Of a stretch of 11,454 nucleotides of DNA, positions 1 to 6,126 are shown piece by piece. The notes under the pieces are model-generated. The model was not told the origin of the DNA. It saw only the letters and a list, made by a program, of their open reading frames with translations, and made no database searches. The DNA is taken from assembly GCA_035252155.1 (NCBI GenBank), contig DATFDL010000180.1:1-11454 (forward strand). The letters run 5' to 3'. A program made the translations under genes and the position numbers. The stretch's first letter is position 1. Each line of letters begins with the position of its first letter. Source of the DNA: JAICLL01 sp035252155. GTDB taxonomy: Bacteria > Planctomycetota > Planctomycetia > Pirellulales > JAICIG01.

Positions 1-1
1 C

Positions 2-57
2 GCGGCGGACGCCGTGCGAATTCGGGCCGAAGCGCAAATCCGCACGGCGTCCGCCGC
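2..57. repeat. Perfect 17-bp inverted repeat with a third partial arm
   Basis: The arms at 2-18 (GCGGCGGACGCCGTGCG) and 41-57 are exact reverse complements separated by a 22-base spacer. A third, slightly diverged copy of the left arm lies at 99-115 (GCGGCGGATGCCGTGGC), so the middle arm could pair with either neighbour. The whole stretch before the first gene (1-168) holds nothing else I can recognise. It could be a terminator or REP-like element behind a gene to the left of the window; no T-run follows the stem, so a classical intrinsic terminator is not shown. Confidence 0.85.
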
Positions 58-168
58 AGCGAACCGAGCCTGCCCGTCAGGACCACGTCACTTGCGCTGC
101 GGCGGATGCCGTGGCACCCTGACAAATTCGTCCATCTGTCAATCCATGACTCACCGAGCGCTTAAGAC

Positions 169-1032
169 ATGTCGTTGACCATCGACTCGCATCAGCATTT
201 TTGGCGGCTCGATCAACCGCGGCCATTTGATTACACATGGCTCGACGCTCCGGCGATGTCGCCCATTCGCCGCGACTTTTTACCCGAACATCTGCAGCCG
301 CATTTGCGCGCGGCCGGCGTCGACCGCAGCGTCTTTGTGCAAACGCAGCATCATGTGGAAGAAAACAAATGGGCACTGGAGTTGGCTGACCAGCACGACT
401 TTATCGCGGGCGTGGTCGGCTGGGTCGATCTGGCCGGCAAAGACTGCGAAGAGCAGGTGCTGCGGTTCTCTGAGCATCCCAAGTTCGTCGGCGTCCGCCA
501 TGTGACGCAGGACGAGCCGGACGACGACTTTATTGTTCGGCCCCAGGTGCTGCGCGGCCTGAAGGTGCTGGAAAAGCACGGCGTGCCGTTCGACTTGCTG
601 TTTTACGTCAAGCACCTGCGGCACGTGCCGGCGTTGGCGGCGCACCTGCCCGAACTGCCGATGGTGATCGACCACGTTGCCAAGCCCCGCGTCAAAGACC
701 ATGCCCTGGACGATTGGCTGCCGCACTTGAAAGCGGCGGCGACGTTTACGAACGTCTACTGCAAACTGTCGGGCCTGATTACCGAGGCCGACTGGCGGCA
801 TTGGACCGTCAACGATCTGAAACCTTATGTGCAAGAGGCATTGACTTTATTTGGGCCGGGACGGCTGATGTTCGGCTCCGACTGGCCGGTGTGCGAACTG
901 GCCGGCAGCTACCAGCGCGCGCATCAAGCCATCGTCGACGCGCTCGGTCCGCTCAGCGAGACAGAGCGGGCGATGATTTTCGGCGACACCGCCAAGTGCT
1001 TTTACGCACTGCCAGTGAATCAGCGGTCGTAG
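169..1032 (+). CDS. Amidohydrolase of the lactonase type (COG3618, Amidohydro_2)
   Basis: A 287-residue cytoplasmic protein without signal peptide, of normal length for the L-fuconolactonase / 2-pyrone-4,6-dicarboxylate lactonase group of TIM-barrel amidohydrolases, which hydrolyse sugar lactones or related cyclic esters. The N-terminal H8-Q-H10 pair follows the first strand, H169 sits in VIDHVAKP, and the acid D238 lies in FGSDWPVC; together these match the metal-site and catalytic pattern of the family. The ATG at 169 places the HxH motif where the family has it, but no clear Shine-Dalgarno sequence precedes it. The substrate cannot be told from sequence and no sugar-pathway neighbour is present. 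The gene runs tail to tail with the phosphofructokinase gene. Its TAG stop lies in the GTAG foot of a repeat (1029-1032). Family call firm, L-fuconolactonase role only a guess. Confidence 0.9.
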   Translation: MSLTIDSHQHFWRLDQPRPFDYTWLDAPAMSPIRRDFLPEHLQPHLRAAGVDRSVFVQTQHHVEENKWALELADQHDFIAGVVGWVDLAGKDCEEQVLRFSEHPKFVGVRHVTQDEPDDDFIVRPQVLRGLKVLEKHGVPFDLLFYVKHLRHVPALAAHLPELPMVIDHVAKPRVKDHALDDWLPHLKAAATFTNVYCKLSGLITEADWRHWTVNDLKPYVQEALTLFGPGRLMFGSDWPVCELAGSYQRAHQAIVDALGPLSETERAMIFGDTAKCFYALPVNQRS

Positions 1033-1237
1033 AGGTGCGACGAGCTTGCGAGTCCCCATACGCATCAAGTTAAGCGAGCGACCGCGTGTTTGCTCTGTAG
1101 GGAACGCCCTCCGTGGCGTTCCGCGAACTGCGATTCGACGTCAATTCGCCCTCACGGAACGCCACGGAGGGCGTTCCCTACAGACGTTTTGCGGCAAAAC
1201 CACCTTAACTTGACTCGTTTCACTCGTCCCACCCTAC
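1029..1237. repeat. Nested palindromic element spanning two convergent stop codons
   Basis: The left end (1029-1054) begins GTAGAGGTGCGACGAGC and ends CGAGTC. The reverse complement of the right end (1212-1237) begins GTAGGGTGGGACGAGTG and ends CGAGTC, so the ends are imperfect inverted repeats of one family. Inside them CAAGTTAAG (1066-1074) pairs with CTTAACTTG (1204-1212), and inside that lies the 29-bp perfect palindrome at 1095-1183. The right end belongs to the same family as the repeat at 8911-9012. The stop codons of both flanking genes, TAG at 1030-1032 (+) and 1236-1234 (-), are part of the terminal GTAG. Nothing else fills this gap. It may serve as a two-way terminator. Confidence 0.75.
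1095..1183. repeat. Perfect 29-bp inverted repeat with CTGTAG / CTACAG ends
   Basis: Arms at 1095-1123 (starting CTGTAGGGAACGCCCTCCG) and 1155-1183 are perfect reverse complements around a 31-base spacer. The outer 11 bases, CTGTAGGGAAC and GTTCCCTACAG, recur exactly at the ends of the repeat at 8811-8906, so these two are one family. The predicted transcript would form a very stable hairpin from either strand, between two converging genes. Confidence 0.92.
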
Positions 1238-2559
1238 TCGTTGACGTAAGTCTCTAAGAACCGCGCCAGCCGATGAAAATCGCTGTCGGGCTCGACATGC
1301 CGGACCACCGTCACCAGGGTTTGCGGATTGACCAGGTCTTCAAACGGCACATAACGCAGCTCAAGCTGGCCTTCGACCGAGACCATCACGCCGTCGAGAT
1401 TGCGTTCGACCAGCGCCCGATAGGCGCCCACGCCCAACTGGCTGCCAAGCATGACATCGAAGGCCAGTGGCCGAGCGCAGCGGATTTCGTAGCCAAGTTG
1501 CAGGCCGGTCACGCGGCGGTTGCGGCCCGTTTGCCGATGATATTCGTCAGCAATCAACTTGGAAAACGTGCGGGCCATCTTCACCTGAGCGATGGCGATA
1601 TGGCCATGCTCGTCGCGCGGGATGCCCTTGAGAAACTCCATCGGCAGATACTCGGCCAGCCCTTCGGCAATGACGATCACGCCAAAATCTTTGCCTTCTT
1701 CGTCTTCGCGCGCCCGCATGGTGGCGACAATCCGGCGCACCACCTCGTCGACGATCATGACCGTCCGTTTCGATTTTTCGCCGGTTTGTTCGTCGGTAAC
1801 TTCTTCCTCCCCGCGGTATTTGCCGGTGATGTCTTCGACGCTGATCACCAGGCTCGCTTCGCCGGAAATGGCCGCGCCGTAGGCCAGCCAGCCGGCGCTG
1901 CGGCCCATCGTCTCGGTCAGGTAATAGCCGCGCACCGCTTCGGCGTCGGCCAGCAGATTGCGAATTTCGCTGGCCAACGTCTCGACCGCGGTGAAATAAC
2001 CGAACGTGAAGTCGATGCCCGTGTAATCGTTGTCGATGGTCTTGGGCAGATGCACCACGGGAATCCGCTTCACGTCGGGCGGCAAGTGCTGCTGAAAGAG
2101 CTTGAACTTATTGGCCGACTTGAGCGTATCGTCGCCGCCGATCGAAATCAGGGCATCGACGCCCAACGAAAGCAGGGCCTGATGGACCGTCTTTAACGCG
2201 GCGGTCCGCTGAGGATCGGCCAGGTGCTCGGGCTGCGAGACGTCGCGGCCGGGGTTGGTGCGGGCCGTGCCCAGCATGATGCCCTGACTGTTGCGGCTGC
2301 GGCGCAGCATGCGGTGGTTGATCCGCACATACTCCTGGTCTTCGACCAACGGTCGCTCGGGACGATAATCGACCAGGTGCGAGTAGCCGTGCATGATGCC
2401 CAGCACCTCGATGTTGTTTCGCAGGAAGGAAACCGCGGCCGTCGAAATCACCGCATTGGCGGCCGGCGCCGGCCCGCCGGCAAACAAAATGGCCACGCGG
2501 CGAATCTTGGTGTTTGACCGCGGTGGGCGGCCCAGCGGAAGAACGGAGGGATCAGACAT
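1234..2559 (-). CDS. pfp: 6-phosphofructokinase, probably pyrophosphate-dependent
   Basis: A 441-residue cytoplasmic protein of the PfkA superfamily, interconverting fructose 6-phosphate and fructose 1,6-bisphosphate. Seen in order: a phosphate-binding loop GGPAPAANAVI at about 28-38, GGDDT at 141-145, PKTIDND at 172-178, MGR at 218-220, a charged insertion at about 244-268, AEG at 298-300, and LGYEIRC at 355-361. In this superfamily ATP enzymes typically have GGDGS/T and PGTIDND, whereas GGDDT and PKTIDND, as here, mark PPi users. The assignment is therefore to the reversible PPi type; it is inferred from two residues. The ATG at 2559 has GAGG eight to nine bases upstream and lies 14 bases past the accC stop, so it is very probably cotranscribed with accC. 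The TAG stop coincides with the end of a repeat element. Confidence 0.92.
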   Translation of the reverse strand: MSDPSVLPLGRPPRSNTKIRRVAILFAGGPAPAANAVISTAAVSFLRNNIEVLGIMHGYSHLVDYRPERPLVEDQEYVRINHRMLRRSRNSQGIMLGTARTNPGRDVSQPEHLADPQRTAALKTVHQALLSLGVDALISIGGDDTLKSANKFKLFQQHLPPDVKRIPVVHLPKTIDNDYTGIDFTFGYFTAVETLASEIRNLLADAEAVRGYYLTETMGRSAGWLAYGAAISGEASLVISVEDITGKYRGEEEVTDEQTGEKSKRTVMIVDEVVRRIVATMRAREDEEGKDFGVIVIAEGLAEYLPMEFLKGIPRDEHGHIAIAQVKMARTFSKLIADEYHRQTGRNRRVTGLQLGYEIRCARPLAFDVMLGSQLGVGAYRALVERNLDGVMVSVEGQLELRYVPFEDLVNPQTLVTVVRHVEPDSDFHRLARFLETYVNE

Positions 2560-2573
2560 GACGGCAACCTCGC

Positions 2574-3920
2574 TCAGACGGTTGGCCAGGTGCGCTCAAT
2601 AAACGTCGTATCGACCTGGCCATCGACAAACGCCGAGTGACGCAGAATGTCGAGCAAACGGGGGACCGTGGTTTTGATGCCTTCAATCCGCAGTTCGCCC
2701 AACGCCCGCTGCATCGAACGGATGGCGTCGGCCCGCGTCGGCTGGTGTACGATCAGCTTGCCAATCATCGAGTCATAATTCGGCGAAACGGTATAACCCG
2801 TGTGGGCATGCGAGTCGAAGCGAACGCCAAAGCCGCCCGGCACAATCAGTCTTTCTATCTTACCAGGCGACGGTTGAAAATTCCTGGCGGGGTCTTCAGC
2901 GTTGATACGACACTCGAGGGCGACCCCCGAAACGGTGATGTCGTCCTGCCGCCAGGGCAGCGGCTCGCCGGTGGCCACCCGCAGTTGGGCCTTGATCAGA
3001 TCGATCCCTGTGACCATTTCGGTCACCGGGTGCTCTACTTGGATCCGGGCATTTACCTCAATGAAGTAAAAGCTTCCGCGGCGATCGACGATGAACTCGA
3101 CGGTGCCCGCATTCGTGTAGCCGGCGCTTTTGATCAGCCGGACTGCCGATTCGCAGATGGCCCTGCGCACCTGGGCGTCGAGATGAGCGCCCGGGCTTTC
3201 TTCGATCACCTTTTGGTGCCGCCGCTGCATCGTGCAATCGCGCTCCCACAAGTGGACGACGTTGCCATGGTGGTCGGCGATGACCTGCACCTCGATATGC
3301 CGCGGGTGCTCGATATATTTTTCCAGGTAGATGCTGGAGTCGCCAAAGGCGGCTTCGGCTTCGGCCTGGGCCTGCTGCACGGCGCTCTTCAGGGCCAGAT
3401 CGTTGAGGGCCACGCGCATGCCACGTCCACCGCCACCCGCCGAGGCCTTGATGAGCACCGGAAAGCCGATCTCGTGGGCCACAGACACCGCCTGACGTTC
3501 GTCGGTGATCAGCCCTTCGCTGCCGGGCACCGTAGGCACCTGGGCTTCGCGGGCCAGCCGCCGGGCTTCGTTCTTGTCGCCCAGCCGCCGCATCGCCTCG
3601 GGCGAGGGGCCAATGAAGTCGATGTTGCAGCTTCGGCAGACCTCGTTGAAGTGGGCGTTCTCCGACAGAAAGCCGTACCCCGGGTGGATAGCCTGCACGT
3701 TGCCGATCTCGGCGGCGCTGATCACGCGGTCGATTTTCAGATAGCTGTCGGCGCTGCGGGCCGGACCGACGCAATAGGCCTCGTCGGCCAGCTCGAGGTA
3801 TTGCGCGCCGCGGTCGGCTTCGCTGAAGATGGCCACCGTTTCGATGCCCATTTCGCGGCAGGCGCGGATCACTCGCAGCGCAATTTCACCGCGATTGGCA
3901 ACCAAGATTCGCTTGTACAT
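2574..3920 (-). CDS. accC: Acetyl-CoA carboxylase biotin carboxylase subunit
   Basis: The 448-residue product is almost exactly the usual AccC length. It carboxylates biotin on AccB using ATP and bicarbonate, the first half-reaction of malonyl-CoA synthesis in the cytoplasm. The start MYKRILVANRGEIALRVIRA is the classic biotin-carboxylase N-terminus. The ATP-grasp glycine loop KASAGGGGRGMRV lies at about 158-170, ERDCTMQRRHQKVIEESP in the middle, and EVNARIQVEHPVTEMVTG carries the metal-binding Glu and Asn and the catalytic Arg; the family more often has EMNTRIQVEHPVTE. The ATG at 3920 is preceded by only a weak GGGA, wedged between the start codon and a palindromic repeat ending seven bases upstream, so translation may be affected by RNA structure or coupled to accB. 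Downstream, the phosphofructokinase gene follows after 14 bases. Confidence 0.97.
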   Translation of the reverse strand: MYKRILVANRGEIALRVIRACREMGIETVAIFSEADRGAQYLELADEAYCVGPARSADSYLKIDRVISAAEIGNVQAIHPGYGFLSENAHFNEVCRSCNIDFIGPSPEAMRRLGDKNEARRLAREAQVPTVPGSEGLITDERQAVSVAHEIGFPVLIKASAGGGGRGMRVALNDLALKSAVQQAQAEAEAAFGDSSIYLEKYIEHPRHIEVQVIADHHGNVVHLWERDCTMQRRHQKVIEESPGAHLDAQVRRAICESAVRLIKSAGYTNAGTVEFIVDRRGSFYFIEVNARIQVEHPVTEMVTGIDLIKAQLRVATGEPLPWRQDDITVSGVALECRINAEDPARNFQPSPGKIERLIVPGGFGVRFDSHAHTGYTVSPNYDSMIGKLIVHQPTRADAIRSMQRALGELRIEGIKTTVPRLLDILRHSAFVDGQVDTTFIERTWPTV

Positions 3921-3926
3921 CGTCCC

Positions 3927-4019
3927 GTAGAACGGAATTTATTCCGTTTCTTCCTCGAATCTACCGCGCGGCCAACGAGCTGAACTCCGTTCGACGGAAC
4001 GGAATGAATTCCGTTCTAC
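3927..4019. repeat. Inverted pair of GTAGAACGGAAT palindromes between accB and accC
   Basis: The arms 3927-3948 and 3998-4019 are inverted copies with one mismatch in 22. Each arm is itself a palindrome, AACGGAAT-N2-ATTCCGTT, with GTAG at its outer foot. A further small hairpin TCCGTTCGACGGA lies inside at 3986-3998. The pair fills most of the 115-base gap, one arm reaching to seven bases from the accC start, so the operon transcript can fold here. Copies of the same unit occur on the other side of accB. Confidence 0.9.
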
Positions 4020-4035
4020 AGCCGGGCAGGCGACC

Positions 4036-4515
4036 TTAATGGCTCGTGTCCACCTTGAACAGCGGCTGACCATATTCGACTGGTTCGCCGCTTTCGACCA
4101 AGACGGCCACGATCTTGCCGGAGACGCCCGCGGGAATCTCGTTGAACACTTTCATGGCCTCGATGATGCAGACGGTGGTGTCGGGGCCGACGCGATCGCC
4201 CACTTTGACGAAGGGAGCCGCCTCGGGGCTGGGCGCGGCGAAGAATGTGCCCACCATGATGCTCTTGATCGCCACGATGTGCTCGCCCTCGCTGGCCGCG
4301 CTGGGCTGGCCCGCGGCGGGAGCGGACGAAGCCGGAGCATACTGGGCCGCCATCATCGGCGCCAATGATGGCTCGTGTCCTTTGCGCAGCCGGATGCGAA
4401 CCGCGGAATCGCGTAAGTCGATTTCCGTCAGGTCGTGCTCGTTCATCAGCTCGACCAGACGGCGAATTCTGCCAACGTCAAAAATGTCGCCCGAAGTGGG
4501 CGGCGGGTTGGCCAT
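4036..4515 (-). CDS. accB: Biotin carboxyl carrier protein of acetyl-CoA carboxylase
   Basis: Starting at the ATG at 4515 gives MANPPPTSGDIFDVGRIRRL and 159 residues, the normal BCCP size; GGAG stands seven bases upstream. The frame stays open further upstream to 4686, but that stretch is only translated repeats. An N-terminal helical domain (about 10-45) is followed by an Ala/Pro-rich linker (52-75) and a C-terminal biotinyl domain (78-156). The biotin-accepting lysine is K122 in EAMKVFNEI. MVGTFFAAPSPEAAPFVKVGD at about 87-107 is the usual thumb region. The protein carries biotin between AccC and the carboxyltransferase, whose genes are not in this window. It precedes accC with a repeat-filled gap of 115 bases. 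In many bacteria efp stands just upstream; here it is a peptidase gene. Confidence 0.96.
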   Translation of the reverse strand: MANPPPTSGDIFDVGRIRRLVELMNEHDLTEIDLRDSAVRIRLRKGHEPSLAPMMAAQYAPASSAPAAGQPSAASEGEHIVAIKSIMVGTFFAAPSPEAAPFVKVGDRVGPDTTVCIIEAMKVFNEIPAGVSGKIVAVLVESGEPVEYGQPLFKVDTSH

Positions 4516-4577
4516 GCCAGATCTCCGACGGACGGTTGTGCGTTGCTTGGCGATTGTGTCACCTACTGACCGCGAAC

Positions 4578-4651
4578 GTAGAACGGAATTTATTCCGTTC
4601 CACTGTAGAACGGAATTCATTCCGTTCCTGCAAACGGCATAAATTCCGTTC
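4578..4651. repeat. Three direct copies of the GTAGAACGGAAT palindrome upstream of accB
   Basis: Copies lie at 4578-4600 and 4605-4627 (GTAGAACGGAATT then T or C then ATTCCGTTC), plus a decayed copy at about 4630-4651 ending AAATTCCGTTC. The ATTCCGTTC cores are spaced 27 and 24 bases. Each intact unit is self-complementary. They lie 63 or more bases upstream of the accB ATG and immediately after the peptidase stop, so they would form the accB leader in the operon transcript, or end transcription in part. Confidence 0.9.
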
Positions 4652-4675
4652 TCCGGCCGGCCACGAGGGCCGGGG

Positions 4676-5770
4676 CTATAGTTCAACGACTGCCTCAGCT
4701 AACTCCTTGGGACAGTGCGTGAGCACTTCATGTCCGGTTTCGGTCACCAGTACGTCATCCTCGATGCGGATGCCGCCCCAGCCGGGCAAGTAAATGCCCG
4801 GCTCGATGGTGACCACCATCCCGGCCTTGAGCGGTTTGTCATTCGTCACGGCCACACGGGGGCCTTCATGTACATCTAAGCCGATGCCGTGACCCAGGCC
4901 ATGCCCGAAGTGCTCGCCGTGCCCACCGCTGTGAATGACTTCGCGTGCGACCGCGTCGATCTGCCGGCCGGTCTTGCCCGGCGCCACCGCGTCGATGGCC
5001 CGCCGCTGTGCTTTCAACACAAGTCGATATATTTGTTCAAGTTTTGGCGAGATTTTAGCCGTGACCAAAACCCTCGTCAAGTCGCTGCTGTAGTGCCCGC
5101 ACACGGCCCCCCAATCGACCAGCACCAGCTCCGCGTTGCCGATCGGATCGGCGGTGGGTCGGGCGTGAGGCAGGGCGGCCCGCGGCCCGGCGGCCACAAT
5201 GGTGGGAAAGCTGCTGCGCTGGGCGCCCAGCAACCGCATATGGTGGTCGAGCTCGTCGGCCAATTCTTTTTCGGTGCGGTCGCGATGCAGTTTCGCTCGC
5301 AACGCGTCGAACGACTGCTCGGCGCACGCGATGGCCCGCCGCAACTCGGCGATTTCGTCGGCGTCTTTGATTTCGCGTAGTTGTTCGACCAGTCCGGTGG
5401 TGGGATGCACGGCGATCTTGGGCAGTTGGCCGGTCAGGTAGTTATAGAGCGATATGGTCAGACTATCGGCCTCGATGCCCAAACGCCCGACCTTGGCCGA
5501 GCCGATGACTTCCACCACGGCATCTGGCATTTTCACCGCGGTCGTGCGGATCTGTGTCCGCAGGTCCGGACATTCACCGGCCAATTGCTCGACGTAGCGA
5601 AAATCGCTGATGATCACCGTCTCGCGCGGCGACACCAACAAGTAGCTGTCATCGCCCGTAAAGCCGGTCAGGTAGGTGACGTTTGTAAAGTTGGTGACCA
5701 GCAGCGCCTCGGCATTGGCGTCGTTCAGAAGCCCGATGAGGCGTTGCCGTCGTTCTTCAAATCGTGACAT
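4676..5770 (-). CDS. Xaa-Pro peptidase, M24 (pita-bread) metallopeptidase
   Basis: From the ATG at 5770 (MSRFEERRQRLIGLLNDANA) the product is 364 residues, the usual size for bacterial prolidase / aminopeptidase P-like M24B enzymes, which cleave dipeptides or N-terminal residues next to proline in the cytoplasm. An N-terminal creatinase-like domain (about 1-130) precedes the catalytic domain. The five metal ligands are all present: D219 (VDWGA), D230 (SDLTR), H294 (GHGLGHGIG), E323 (TIEPGIY) and E337 (IRIEDD), plus H201 in LPHARPT. The frame continues upstream to 6076 but there encodes only repeats. No Shine-Dalgarno sequence precedes the ATG; a hairpin ends 12 bases before it. First gene of the probable accBC operon. 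Whether it prefers dipeptides or longer peptides cannot be told. Confidence 0.93.
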   Translation of the reverse strand: MSRFEERRQRLIGLLNDANAEALLVTNFTNVTYLTGFTGDDSYLLVSPRETVIISDFRYVEQLAGECPDLRTQIRTTAVKMPDAVVEVIGSAKVGRLGIEADSLTISLYNYLTGQLPKIAVHPTTGLVEQLREIKDADEIAELRRAIACAEQSFDALRAKLHRDRTEKELADELDHHMRLLGAQRSSFPTIVAAGPRAALPHARPTADPIGNAELVLVDWGAVCGHYSSDLTRVLVTAKISPKLEQIYRLVLKAQRRAIDAVAPGKTGRQIDAVAREVIHSGGHGEHFGHGLGHGIGLDVHEGPRVAVTNDKPLKAGMVVTIEPGIYLPGWGGIRIEDDVLVTETGHEVLTHCPKELAEAVVEL

Positions 5771-5781
5771 TGGATAAAAGG

Positions 5782-5804
5782 GGGATGGCCTTCCAGGCCG
5801 TCCC
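5782..5804 (-). promoter_or_regulatory. Hairpin directly before the peptidase start codon
   Basis: GGGATGGCC and GGCCGTCCC form a nine-pair stem with one G-T wobble around a TTCCA loop. On the minus strand it ends 11 bases before the ATG at 5770 and is followed by CCCCTTTTATCC rather than a ribosome binding site. It may be one more repeat, or it may limit initiation; only the structure is seen. Confidence 0.45.
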
Positions 5805-5817
5805 GTGATGGAGTCAA

Positions 5818-5892
5818 TGTGGGACAGCCGCCCTCGGCTGTCTCGCGGTCGCCTTAGGCGACGACCGCACAGCCGAGGGCGGCTGTGCCACA
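5818..5892. repeat. Compound inverted repeat, 24-bp arms plus inner stem
   Basis: The outer arms 5818-5841 and 5869-5892 (core ACAGCCGCCCTCGGCTGT) are reverse complements with one mismatch. Inside, GCGGTCG (5845-5851) pairs with CGACCGC (5862-5868), and CGCC-TTA-GGCG closes the tip, giving an almost continuous long stem. Each outer arm is partly self-complementary. It lies in the divergent gap between the peptidase gene and larB. Confidence 0.88.
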
Positions 5893-5905
5893 TGCCGGTT
5901 CGCGT

Positions 5906-5935
5906 TGTGGAGCGGTCTCGCTGTGGAGCGGTCTC
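5906..5935. repeat. Two direct copies of TGTGGAGCGGTCTC, 16-base period
   Basis: The exact 14-mer occurs at 5906-5919 and 5922-5935, separated by GC. Paired direct sites in a divergent gap could be regulator binding sites, but they may equally be duplicated repeat debris. No partner regulator gene is in the window. Confidence 0.7.
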
Positions 5936-5951
5936 TGACCCCTCCAGCTCA

Positions 5952-5993
5952 CCGACCGAAGGTCTTCTAGCTTCCCAGGAGACCTTCGGTCGG
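5952..5993. repeat. Perfect 14-bp inverted repeat
   Basis: CCGACCGAAGGTCT (5952-5965) and AGACCTTCGGTCGG (5980-5993) pair perfectly around a 14-base loop. No T-run follows on either strand. Its position far from any gene end makes a terminator role unlikely; it seems part of the repeat mosaic upstream of larB. Confidence 0.85.
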
Positions 5994-5998
5994 CGGGA

Positions 5999-6093
5999 AT
6001 GGCAACGGTCGGAGACCGTGCCATAACTGCGCGCTGGACGGCCTGGCACGACCATCCTCCGAGGAGCATACCACAACGACCAACCGTTGCCAT
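5999..6093. repeat. 11-bp inverted repeat ending close to the larB start
   Basis: ATGGCAACGGT (5999-6009) pairs with ACCGTTGCCAT (6083-6093). Between them lies CGGTCGGAGACCG (6006-6018), itself nearly palindromic. The right arm is 33 bases before the chosen larB ATG, so it could sit in the larB leader. The rest of the 5771-6126 gap shows no gene. Confidence 0.6.
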
Positions 6094-6126
6094 GTGTCCT
6101 TCAAACGGCTCGGCTCGCCGGGTAGC

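Noticed and set aside
1273..2196. 307-codon open frame on the + strand opposite the phosphofructokinase gene
   Set aside because: It is a mirror frame of a clearly recognised enzyme gene, with no ribosome site and no recognisable domain.
2637..3983. 448-codon open frame on the + strand
   Set aside because: It lies wholly opposite accC, which has all biotin-carboxylase motifs. Long antisense frames are expected opposite G/C-ending codons. The translated product is His/Arg/Gly-rich and resembles no family.
4578..4651. Possible CRISPR array from the 27- and 24-base spaced repeats
   Set aside because: The gaps between copies are only a few bases, there are no spacers of proper length, the units are palindromes also found in inverted orientation elsewhere, and no cas gene is present.
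4516..4686. Longer accB start at 4686
   Set aside because: The additional residues are translations of the palindromic repeats (NGMNSVLQWNGINSVL) and overlap the peptidase stop. The ATG at 4515 has GGAG upstream and gives the usual BCCP length.
5771..6076. Longer peptidase start at 6076
   Set aside because: The extension consists of Arg/Pro-rich translated repeats. The M24 protein begins naturally at MSRFEERRQR.
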